Of a stretch of DNA of 64,000 nt, positions 25,791 through 33,426 are shown piece after piece. Numbering within the stretch: the stretch's first letter is position 1; the number at the start of each line of letters is the position of its first letter. The stretch is from CBDEGK01 sp965237855 (GTDB taxonomy: Bacteria > Pseudomonadota > Gammaproteobacteria > Pseudomonadales > Halieaceae). The notes under the pieces were generated by a model. It did not search any database. It saw only the letters and a list, made by a program, of their open reading frames with translations, and was not told the DNA's origin. A program made the translations under genes and the position numbers. The stretch is taken from the NCBI GenBank assembly GCA_965237855.1, contig CBDEGK010000001.1, positions 434,001-498,000 on the forward strand. The letters are read 5' to 3'.

Positions 25791-27974
25791 TTGAAAGCTG
25801 ACCAGCAGTGGTTTGTCACCTGTCCGAAGGGCCTCGAAGGCTTGTTGCTGGATGAATTGTCTACCTTCGCCGGGCAGCAGCTCCGGGAAACCGTGGGTGG
25901 CTGCTATTTTACCGGCAGCCTGGCAGTGGCCTACCGGGTGGCGCTGTGGTCGCGCCTGGCTAATAGGCTGCTGCTGCCACTGGCGCAGTTTCGCTGTAGC
26001 GATGCCGAAAACCTGATCCAGGGCATTGGGGCGATAGATTGGGCCAGCTATATGTACGAGCAGTCGACCCTGCTGGTGGATTTCTCCGGTCAGACTCAAC
26101 ATATACGCAACACCCAATTCGGTGCCCAGGTTTGCAAGGATGGCATAGTGGACTATTTCCGGGCCCGCGGGGCTGGCCGCCCCAGTGTTGAGCGACACAA
26201 TCCCGACATTCGTATCAATGTTCGCCTGCGCAAAGGGGATGCTGCAGTGGCCATCGATTTCGGTGGCAGCAGCCTGCACCAGCGCGGCTACCGGGCCGAA
26301 CAGGGACAGGCACCCATCAAGGAAAATCTCGCGGCAGCTTGCCTGATGCGCGCCGATTGGCCGGGTATTGCAGCGCGCGGCGGTGCCCTGATTGATCCCA
26401 TGTGTGGGTCCGGCACCCTCTTGCTGGAAGCTGCTATGATGGTGGCCGATATTGCCCCGCGCCTGAGCCGCAAAAATTGGGGCTTTGAAAAGCTGAAGTT
26501 TCACAACGCCGAGCAGTGGCGAACCCTGGTTACAGATGCGGAGAGTCGGGCGCGGCGAGCCCAGGAACTCCAGCTGCCGGAAATACGCGGCTACGACGCC
26601 GATATCAAGGTTGTCGATAAGGCCCACGCCAATATCGCGAGCGCCGGCCTGCAGAAGCAGGTGAAAGTTACCTGTAAGCCGTTGGCAGACCTGGTGAAGC
26701 CCACCCATCGACAATTGGATGTTGGCTTGTTGATCAGTAATCCGCCCTATGGTGAGCGACTGGGAGAGGTCGACCAGCTGCGCCACCTATATCGCAAGCT
26801 GGGCGAGGTGATGTTGCGGGAGTTTAGCGGTTGGCAGGCGGCCATCCTGACCGGCGAAAAGGAGCTGGGCCTGGCCATCGGCCTGCGCAGCCACAAGCGT
26901 TACGCCCTGTTCAATGGGCCATTGCCTGTGACCTTACTGCTGTTTGAGCTGTCCGACGAGCAAAAGTTGCGCCAGCGCAAACCTGACAGTAGCGGGGAAG
27001 TACCCGCGGCGGTGCTGTCCCAGGGCGCTGAAATGTTGCTTAACCGCCTGCGTAAAAACCGTAAGAAATGGGACAGCTGGGCGCGTAAACGAGAGCTCGA
27101 ATGCTACCGGGTCTATGACGCCGACATGCCGGAATACTCTGTCGCCATCGATCGCTATGGTGAGGACCTCCATGTCGCTGAGTACCAGGCGCCGAAAACG
27201 GTTAAGGAAGCCGACGCTGAAAGGCGTATGGCGGAAATCAGGCAGGTGGTGCCGCTGGCGTTCGATTGCGCCCCGGAAAATATCCATTACAAGCAGCGCC
27301 GCCGGCAGCGAGGTAAGGACCAGTACCAGCGGCAGGATCGTCGCGGAGAGTTACAAGCAGTGCGAGAGGGCCAGGTCGAGCTACTGGTAAATCTCAGCGA
27401 TTACCTGGATACGGGATTATTCCTGGATCACCGACCCCTGCGGCTGCGCATCGCGGCGCAGGCCAAGGGCAAGCATTTCCTCAATTTATTCTGTTATACC
27501 GCCAGCGCCAGCATCCATGCAGCCCGCGGCGGTGCCCGTTCGACCACCAGCGTCGACATGTCGCGCACCTACCTGGAGTGGGCGCGCAGCAACTTTGCCG
27601 CCAACGGCCTCGGCGAGCGCGGCAATGAGCTGGAGCAGGCCGACTGCCTGCAGTGGCTGGCGCAATGCGAGCGGGACTACGATTTGATCCTGCTCGATCC
27701 CCCCAGTTTCTCCAACTCCAAACGAATGGATGGCAATCTGGATATCCAGCGTGATCACCCCAGTTTGCTCGAGTCCAGTATGGCGTTGTTGCGCCCTGGC
27801 GGAACCCTGTACTTCTCCAATAATTTGCGCAGCTTCAAGCTCGACCCGGAGCTAGAGCAACGCTGGCAGGTAACGGATATTTCTCGAGCAACCATCGACG
27901 AAGATTTTGGCCGGCGCAGTAATATTCACCGTTGTTGGCAGATTTCCCATCGGCAAAGTGCCGCAGAAACATGA
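25791..27974 (+). CDS. rlmL: 23S rRNA m2G2445 / m7G2069 methyltransferase, fused RlmKL
   Basis: 727 residues, the fused gammaproteobacterial form. A THUMP domain (about 45-155) is followed by the RlmL methyltransferase domain with MCGSGTLLLEAAMM and the N6/N2-type motif NPPYGERLGE (317 onward). The C-terminal RlmK domain has FLNLFCYTASASIHAARGGA and DPPSFSNSKR (636 onward). It modifies helix 74 of 23S rRNA. The start is TTG, fixed by GGAG eight bases upstream and by MKADQQWFVTCPKGLE aligning with the family N-terminus. Confidence 0.96.
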   Translation: MKADQQWFVTCPKGLEGLLLDELSTFAGQQLRETVGGCYFTGSLAVAYRVALWSRLANRLLLPLAQFRCSDAENLIQGIGAIDWASYMYEQSTLLVDFSGQTQHIRNTQFGAQVCKDGIVDYFRARGAGRPSVERHNPDIRINVRLRKGDAAVAIDFGGSSLHQRGYRAEQGQAPIKENLAAACLMRADWPGIAARGGALIDPMCGSGTLLLEAAMMVADIAPRLSRKNWGFEKLKFHNAEQWRTLVTDAESRARRAQELQLPEIRGYDADIKVVDKAHANIASAGLQKQVKVTCKPLADLVKPTHRQLDVGLLISNPPYGERLGEVDQLRHLYRKLGEVMLREFSGWQAAILTGEKELGLAIGLRSHKRYALFNGPLPVTLLLFELSDEQKLRQRKPDSSGEVPAAVLSQGAEMLLNRLRKNRKKWDSWARKRELECYRVYDADMPEYSVAIDRYGEDLHVAEYQAPKTVKEADAERRMAEIRQVVPLAFDCAPENIHYKQRRRQRGKDQYQRQDRRGELQAVREGQVELLVNLSDYLDTGLFLDHRPLRLRIAAQAKGKHFLNLFCYTASASIHAARGGARSTTSVDMSRTYLEWARSNFAANGLGERGNELEQADCLQWLAQCERDYDLILLDPPSFSNSKRMDGNLDIQRDHPSLLESSMALLRPGGTLYFSNNLRSFKLDPELEQRWQVTDISRATIDEDFGRRSNIHRCWQISHRQSAAET

Positions 27975-28280
27975 CACAAAAGCGAGCGGGGCGAGCAGCT
28001 GAGAAAGGAAACTAGAGGTGTGTTGGGCGCTCCGAGGTCAGCGCCTCCTAACCTGAACCCGGGTTTTTATACACAAACGTCACGCAAACCCCTGTATTTA
28101 TAGCGTGAAAAAACAAGCTCTCGATTAAACACTACAAAAAAACCGTAAGTCATTGATTTTAATCGAGAGCGTGTAAGTTAAAGTAATTTCTAGATAGGCT
28201 CGCTGAGTCCGGCGCTGCATAGTTATCCACCGCCGCAGCGCAGACTGTCCCCAGACTTATGCACAGATACTGTGGATAAC
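27975..28280. other. Gene-free AT-rich region with clustered DnaA boxes and dyads
   Basis: 306 bases between convergent genes, with no credible open frame. In order: a GGCGCT/AGCGCC hairpin (28026-28045) and AACCCGGGTT followed by T residues (28056-28068), a possible rlmKL terminator. Then DnaA box TTATACACA (28067-28075), a TCACGC/GCGTGA dyad (28080-28108), a perfect 13-base inverted repeat (28117-28170), the near match TTATCCACC (28223-28231), and boxes TTATGCACA (28257-28265) and TGTGGATAA (28271-28279). Confidence 0.6.
28117..28170. repeat. Perfect 13-base inverted repeat, 28-base loop
   Basis: GCTCTCGATTAAA (28117-28129) is the exact reverse complement of TTTAATCGAGAGC (28158-28170). 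The loop is A/C-rich with no T-run after the stem, so it is not a standard terminator. It may be a protein-binding dyad or a structured RNA. Confidence 0.6.
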
Positions 28281-28285
28281 TCAGT
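28257..28285 (+). repeat. 29-nt intergenic element, copy 2 (DnaA-box dyad)
   Basis: Matches the element at 5321-5349 at 24 of 29 positions. Here both arms fit the DnaA-box consensus: TTATGCACA on the plus strand and TTATCCACA on the minus strand. Its last bases overlap the original stop codon of the reductase gene. Confidence 0.6.
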
Positions 28286-29315
28286 CCAGTTCCAGCATCT
28301 GCTTGCCGACATTGGCGCCGCTAAACAGGCGCTGCAGAGTCGCCGGAATATTCTCAAAGCCCTGCTGGATATCTTCTCGTCAGGCAATTTCGCCAGCCAT
28401 GACCCATTCAGCGATTTCCGCCATGCCCGCTTCGAAGCGATCCATGTAGTCGATCACAATAAAGCCCTGCATCTTGATGCGCCGGCTGACCAGGAGCATC
28501 ATATTTTTCGGTCCCGGCGAGGGCTCTTCCTCGTTGTAGCCAGAGATGCCGCCACACAACGCAATGCGGCCAAAGTCCGCCATTTGCTCGATAGCCGCCT
28601 CCAGGGTAGCGCCGCCGACATTGTCGAAGAATACGTTGATACCCATTGGGCACAATTCCGCCAGGCGCTGGGCAATGTCCTCAGACTTGTAGTCAATAAC
28701 CTCGGCAATTTTGCAGCTGTCTTTTAGCCACTGGCATTTTTCCGCGCCGCCGGCGATACCAATAACCCGACATCCCTTCAGGCGTGCGATTTGCGCCACC
28801 GCCGAGCCGGTCGCACCGGCCGCGCCCGATACCAGTATCGTGTCACCGGGTTGGGGTTGGCCGATATCCAGCAGCCCGAAATAGGCGGTGAGGGTGGTGG
28901 TGCCGAAGACACTGAGTGCCATCGCCGGGGTCAGTCCGTCGGCAAGAGCGCGCGGTGGTATAAAGCTGTCAGGACCCTCTACACTGTATTCCTGCCATCC
29001 GGTCATGCCCTGCACCAGGGTGCCGACCGGTAACTCGGCACTTTCTGAAGCGATGACTTCCGCCACAGAGCTGGCCCGCATCACCTCGCCGATCTGCACT
29101 GGCGGCAGGTAGCTCGGTGCGTCCTCAACCCAACCGCGCATGGCTGGGTCGAAGCCCAACATGCGCGTTTTCAACAAAACCTCGCCTTTACTGAAGTCCG
29201 GTTTGGGCATTGTCGCTTCGACTAACTCAAAGTGTTCGGCACCGATCATGCCTTGCGGCCGCGTTTTGAGTAACCACTGTCTATTCACGCTCATAGGCTT
29301 TTTATCCGCGCTCAT
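28281..29315 (-). pseudogene. NADP-dependent MDR-family reductase with in-frame stop codon
   Basis: Medium-chain dehydrogenase of the CurA/leukotriene-B4-reductase type, which reduces enones with NADPH. Intact marks are VSGAAGATGSAVAQIARLKGCRVIGIAGG (nucleotide site) and FFDNVGGATLEAAIEQM. Translation stops at TGA 28380-28382 after MAGEIA (residue 311). The same frame then continues REDIQQGFENIPATLQRLFS to a natural stop at 28281-28283, giving the normal family length of about 344. Homologues normally have an aromatic residue at the stop, so TGG to TGA is the likely change. ATG 29315 has AGGAAA seven bases upstream. The truncated protein lacks its last helix and strand. Confidence 0.85.
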
Positions 29316-29344
29316 GGCTGTTTCCTTTGTTGGTATGATGGGGT

Positions 29345-29803
29345 ATGAAAAAAAAGCTGCTCATTGTATATCACTCGCAAAGCGGGGCAACGGCACAATT
29401 GGCTGCGGCGGTGCGCATAGGTGCAACACGTGAAGAGGACATCGAGATAAAGTGCGTCCGCGCCTGGGATACGGGCGTGGAGCAGTTACTCTACTGTGAC
29501 GGTCTTTTGCTGGGTTTCCCTGAAAATTCCGGGGCCCTGGCCGGCTCCATGAAAGACTACCTGGACCGGATTTACTACCCACTGCAGTCCTGCGCGATGA
29601 TAAAACCTTTCGCCCTGTTTACCAGTGCCGGCAACGACGGCCGCGGCGCCGTGCAGCAGGCGCAGCGTATAATGCAAGGCATGCCCATGAAAGAAGTGGT
29701 CGCCCCACTGATCTGCCGGGGTCCGCCCACCCCGGCGGCACTGGAGCAGTGTGAAGAACTCGGCCACACCCTCGCCGCGGGTCTGGCCCTCGGCATTTAT
29801 TAG
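29345..29803 (+). CDS. Flavodoxin-fold NAD(P)H oxidoreductase
   Basis: 152 residues. KLLIVYHSQSGATAQLAAAV is the flavodoxin phosphate-binding loop, and LLYCDGLLLGFPENSGALAGSMKDYLDRIYY and FALFTSAGNDGRGA are the ring-binding loops. It probably binds FMN. It diverges from the MDR reductase gene with 29 bases between starts and is followed after 26 bases by a thioesterase gene. Confidence 0.85.
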   Translation: MKKKLLIVYHSQSGATAQLAAAVRIGATREEDIEIKCVRAWDTGVEQLLYCDGLLLGFPENSGALAGSMKDYLDRIYYPLQSCAMIKPFALFTSAGNDGRGAVQQAQRIMQGMPMKEVVAPLICRGPPTPAALEQCEELGHTLAAGLALGIY

Positions 29804-29829
29804 TCAGTCAGGAAGTGAGTTTCAGCAGT

Positions 29830-30312
29830 ATGAGCAGTGACGAATTTGTAGTCCCGCAAGGGTTTGTTGAATTACCGGAGGGTATGGGTTTCACCGACAC
29901 CCTGCGCCCGGTCTATCGCCGCGAGCCGAATGCAGAGGGCGGTTTGTGCCTGGCCATGAGGGTACAGGCACAACACGGCAATCTGATTGGCATCTGCCAT
30001 GGCGGGGTGCTGATGACGCTGGCGGATATCGCGGCCGCCCAGGCGGTTAATTTTGCTCGCAATAAAGTTGCCGGTTCGCCCACGATCAGCCTTAGCTTCG
30101 ACTTTGTCAGCGCCGCCCGAGAAGGTGACTGGATTGAGGCTCATTCTGAGCGAGTCGATCTGAAACGGGTGTTCGCCTTCGCCAGCGGGGTTATCTACTG
30201 CGGTGACAAGGTCATTCTGCGTTACAGCGGCACTATTTATACGCCCGACCACGAGGGTTTTGACCGTCAAATAGAGAACATTGCCCGACTGCACGGACGC
30301 AGTGTGAGTTGA
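29830..30312 (+). CDS. PaaI-type hotdog-fold thioesterase
   Basis: 160 residues; a hotdog domain with GICHGGVLMTLADIAAAQAVN (HGG motif and Asp) and strands PTISLSFDFVSAAREGDWIEAHSERV. It is related to, but not a copy of, the thioesterase at 4539. ATG 29830 is chosen over GTG 29815, whose ribosome site would be too close. It converges with the LysR gene. Confidence 0.85.
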   Translation: MSSDEFVVPQGFVELPEGMGFTDTLRPVYRREPNAEGGLCLAMRVQAQHGNLIGICHGGVLMTLADIAAAQAVNFARNKVAGSPTISLSFDFVSAAREGDWIEAHSERVDLKRVFAFASGVIYCGDKVILRYSGTIYTPDHEGFDRQIENIARLHGRSVS

Positions 30313-30334
30313 GGGCTCTATATGAGCTGAGGGC

Positions 30335-31198
30335 TCAGTGCTGCAGTTCTGAGATAAAGGCCTCGGCCGCATTACTGAGGCTGCGGCCCTGGTGGTAGAT
30401 CAAGCCCAGGGTTCGCTGAGGGGTGCTTACCGGAACTGTCAGTGCCTTGAGGCTGTCGTCGAGCATGGAGCGGGGCAGCACAGTCCAGCCCAGACCAATG
30501 GAGGCCATCATGCGAATGGTTTCCAGGTAGTTGGTGGACATGGCCACGTTCAGAGTGAGCCCCTCCCGGTCAAAGATGCCCTTGGCAATCTGGCCCGTGT
30601 AGGTATTCATGCCGGGCAATATGACCGGGTGCTCGCAGAGTTGGCTCAAACTCACCTGGCTGGCTTCGGCGAGAGGATGTTCCCTCGAGACCATGAATTC
30701 CAGAGGGTCGGTCCACACCGGTCGGGCGACAATACTGGCATCGCCGGCGGGTGCCAGGGTTACCACGGCCAGCTCAAGTTTGCCCTGCATGACCTGGTCA
30801 TAGGCCTGTTCTGAATCCATGAACGCCACATCCAGTTTTACGTCATTGTACTTCTGGCTGAAGCGTCTCAGCACCGCGGGCAGGCGGTGTAGGCCGATGT
30901 GATGACTGGTACCCAGTAACAGGCGACCCGAGACATCGCCGGTGAGATCGCGAATAGCCTGCTCGGCCCGATCCAGGTTTTGGATAATGCTGCGGGCATG
31001 GGGCAACAGCGCCTGGCCGGCCTCGGTTAAACTGACCTTGCGGCCAATGCGGTCGAACAAGGCTTTGTCGAGACGCATTTCCAGTCCGGCCACGCGTTTG
31101 CTGACCGCGGGCTGGGTGATGTGAAGCTTGATCGCCGCCAGCGAAAATGAGCCCTCTTCAGCGACCTTGATAAATGCACGTAGATTCTGGATTTCCAT
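30335..31198 (-). CDS. LysR-family transcription regulator facing leuCD
   Basis: 287 residues. An N-terminal winged helix (MEIQNLRAFIKVAEEGSFSLAAIKLHITQPAVSKRVAGLE) and a periplasmic-binding-like effector domain (about 90-285) are complete. It is divergent from leuC with about 135 bases between, and a dyad matching the LysR T-N11-A rule lies there, so it probably controls leuCDB and itself. The effector may be a branched-chain pathway intermediate; that is inference from position. ATG 31198 is preferred over the TTG nine bases upstream. Confidence 0.9.
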   Translation of the reverse strand: MEIQNLRAFIKVAEEGSFSLAAIKLHITQPAVSKRVAGLEMRLDKALFDRIGRKVSLTEAGQALLPHARSIIQNLDRAEQAIRDLTGDVSGRLLLGTSHHIGLHRLPAVLRRFSQKYNDVKLDVAFMDSEQAYDQVMQGKLELAVVTLAPAGDASIVARPVWTDPLEFMVSREHPLAEASQVSLSQLCEHPVILPGMNTYTGQIAKGIFDREGLTLNVAMSTNYLETIRMMASIGLGWTVLPRSMLDDSLKALTVPVSTPQRTLGLIYHQGRSLSNAAEAFISELQH

Positions 31199-31229
31199 GG
31201 GGGACAAGTCTAACCGGCTTTACTTTCAT

Positions 31230-31244
31230 ATTCCAGTTGGGAAT
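31230..31244 (+). promoter_or_regulatory. Candidate LysR operator (T-N11-A dyad)
   Basis: ATTCC-AGTTG-GGAAT is a perfect 5-base inverted repeat whose T31231 and A31243 fit the T-N11-A rule of LysR-type sites. It lies 32 bases upstream of the LysR gene and 90 upstream of leuC. A second dyad, ATGAAT/ATTCAT, is at 31261-31279. Confidence 0.55.
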
Positions 31245-31333
31245 TGATTGGATAAAAAATATGAATTTGTTTTATTCATGACCCGGGCGTAAACTCGTCA
31301 GCCTCTGATAAATCTATCTTGAGAGAGCAGCTC

Positions 31334-32773
31334 ATGGGCAAGACCCTGTACGACAAATTGTGGGACCAGCACCTCGTGCAACAGCGTGAGGATGGCAGTG
31401 CACTCATCTACATTGATCGCCAGCTTTTGCATGAAGTGACTTCGCCGCAGGCGTTCGAAGGCCTGCGCATGGCACAGCGGCAGCCCTGGCGCCACAACGC
31501 CAACCTGGCGACCCCCGATCACAACGTACCGACCGAGCTCAGTGAGCGCAGCGGTGGTATCGACGGCATCCAGGATCCGGTGTCCCGTATCCAGGTGCAG
31601 ACGCTCAACGACAACTGCCGCGATTTTGACATCGTCGAGTTCGAGATCAACGATGAGCGCCAGGGTATTGTGCATGTCATCGGTCCGGAGCTGGGTGTAA
31701 CCCTGCCCGGCATGACGGTGGTGTGTGGCGACTCCCACACGGCCACCCATGGTGCCCTCGGTGCGCTGGCAGCGGGCATTGGTACCTCCGAGGTAGAGCA
31801 CGTGCTGGCGACCCAATGCCTGGTGCAAACCAAGATGAAGAATATGTTGGTGCGGGTCGACGGTGAGTTGATGACCGGGGTCACCGCCAAAGACGTGGTA
31901 CTGACGGTGATCGGCAAGATTGGCACAGCCGGCGGTACCGGTTTTGCCATTGAGTTCGGTGGTGAGGTCATCCGCGCCATGAGCATGGAAGGCCGCATGA
32001 CCGTGTGCAATATGGCAATAGAGGCGGGTGCCCGCATCGGCATGGTCGCGGTGGACGACATTACGCTGCGCTATGTAGAGGGAAAAACCTACGCGCCGAA
32101 GGGCGAGATGTGGGCGCTGGCAGAGTCGGCCTGGCGCGATTTGCACAGCGACGAGGATGCACATTTTGACAGCGTGATCGAGCTGCAAGGCGAGGAGATA
32201 AAGCCGCAGGTAACCTGGGGTACCTCGCCGGAGATGGTATTGCCGGTAGATGGCACAGTGCCGATTCCCGCCGATATTGAGGATGATACCCGGCGTGACG
32301 CGGTCGAGAGAGCGCTGAAATACATGGGTCTGGAAGGGGGCATGTCGATTACCGACATACGCCCGCAAAAAGTGTTCATCGGCTCCTGCACCAATTCCCG
32401 CATCGAGGATTTGCGAGCTGCTGCGGCCGTGGTGAAAGGGCGCAAGGTGGCCGACAGTGTAAACCAGGCGCTGGTGGTACCGGGTTCCGGCGCGGTCAAG
32501 AAGCAAGCCGAGGCCGAGGGTCTGGACAAGATTTTTGTCGAGGCGGGCATGGAGTGGCGCGAGCCAGGCTGTTCCATGTGTCTGGCCATGAATGCCGACA
32601 AACTGGGGGCGGGAGAGCACTGCGCCTCCACATCAAACCGCAATTTTGAAGGCCGTCAGGGTTTTGGCGGGCGTACTCACCTGGTCAGCCCGGCAATGGC
32701 CGCCGCCGCTGCGGTGGCCGGACACTTTGTCGACGTGCGGGAATGGGAGCAGAACGAGGAGAGAGCAGTATGA
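31334..32773 (+). CDS. leuC: 3-isopropylmalate dehydratase, large subunit
   Basis: 479 residues. With LeuD it isomerises 2- to 3-isopropylmalate in leucine synthesis. The [4Fe-4S] ligands are visible in VFIGSCTNSRIEDLRAA and PGCSMCLAMN, and VVCGDSHTATHGALGALAAGIGTSEVEHVLATQ is an aconitase-family signature. ATG 31334 (MGKTLYDKLW) is the family start with GAGAG upstream. The stop overlaps the leuD start (ATGA). Confidence 0.97.
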   Translation: MGKTLYDKLWDQHLVQQREDGSALIYIDRQLLHEVTSPQAFEGLRMAQRQPWRHNANLATPDHNVPTELSERSGGIDGIQDPVSRIQVQTLNDNCRDFDIVEFEINDERQGIVHVIGPELGVTLPGMTVVCGDSHTATHGALGALAAGIGTSEVEHVLATQCLVQTKMKNMLVRVDGELMTGVTAKDVVLTVIGKIGTAGGTGFAIEFGGEVIRAMSMEGRMTVCNMAIEAGARIGMVAVDDITLRYVEGKTYAPKGEMWALAESAWRDLHSDEDAHFDSVIELQGEEIKPQVTWGTSPEMVLPVDGTVPIPADIEDDTRRDAVERALKYMGLEGGMSITDIRPQKVFIGSCTNSRIEDLRAAAAVVKGRKVADSVNQALVVPGSGAVKKQAEAEGLDKIFVEAGMEWREPGCSMCLAMNADKLGAGEHCASTSNRNFEGRQGFGGRTHLVSPAMAAAAAVAGHFVDVREWEQNEERAV

Positions 32774-33417
32774 AGGCGTTTACCACTGAAAATGGCCTGG
32801 TGGCACCGATGGATCGTGCCAACGTCGATACCGACATGATCATTCCCAAGCAGTTTTTGAAATCCATCAAGCGCAGTGGTTTTGGTCCCAACCTGTTTGA
32901 TGAGTTGCGTTACCAGGATGAAGGTCACCCCGGCCAGGATTGTTCAACGCGGCCACTGAAGGAGGATTTTCCGCTCAATCACAGTCGCTACCAGGGTGCC
33001 GCCATTTTGCTGGCACGAAAAAATTTTGGCTGCGGTTCCAGTCGTGAACACGCGCCCTGGGCGCTGGACGACTACGGTTTTCGCTGTGTGATTGCCCCCA
33101 GTTTCGCCGATATCTTTTACAACAACTGTTTCAAGAATGGACTGCTACCGGTTGTGTTGAATGAAGCTGAGGTAGAAGAATTGTTCCAGCAGATGTATGC
33201 CAGCGAGGGCTATTGCCTTACGGTCGACCTGGAGGGCCAAAAAGTGGTTCGCCCCGATGGAGTGGAATACAGCTTCGAGGTAGATGAATTTCGCCGCCAT
33301 TGCCTGTTCAATGGGCTCGATGATATCGGCCTGACCCTGGAACAGGCCGACGCCATTCACGCCTATGAAGAGCGAGCCCGCCAGCAGGCACCGTGGCTGT
33401 TTGACGGCATCAACTAG
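32770..33417 (+). CDS. leuD: 3-isopropylmalate dehydratase, small subunit
   Basis: 215 residues, the usual size. MKAFTTENGLVAPMDRANVDTDMIIPKQFLKSI is the family N-terminus, and ARKNFGCGSSREHAPWAL is the swivel-domain signature. It is translationally coupled to leuC and ends 9 bases before leuB. Confidence 0.97.
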   Translation: MKAFTTENGLVAPMDRANVDTDMIIPKQFLKSIKRSGFGPNLFDELRYQDEGHPGQDCSTRPLKEDFPLNHSRYQGAAILLARKNFGCGSSREHAPWALDDYGFRCVIAPSFADIFYNNCFKNGLLPVVLNEAEVEELFQQMYASEGYCLTVDLEGQKVVRPDGVEYSFEVDEFRRHCLFNGLDDIGLTLEQADAIHAYEERARQQAPWLFDGIN

Positions 33418-33426
33418 AGGAATATC

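Noticed and set aside
25728..26786. 352-codon open frame antisense to rlmKL
   Set aside because: It is a shadow of a certain gene, with no domain and no ribosome site.
27975..28285. Chromosomal replication origin
   Set aside because: DnaA boxes are present, but the usual neighbours (dnaA, dnaN, gidA, parAB) are absent; three boxes are too few to claim oriC.
28380..28382. Selenocysteine at the in-frame TGA of the MDR reductase
   Set aside because: The family has no selenoprotein members that I know of, the site is not catalytic, and no clear SECIS-like hairpin follows; a Trp-to-stop change is simpler.
31298..32620. 440-codon open frame antisense to leuC
   Set aside because: It mirrors the codon bias of leuC, is His/Gln-rich with no recognisable domain, and leuC is certain.
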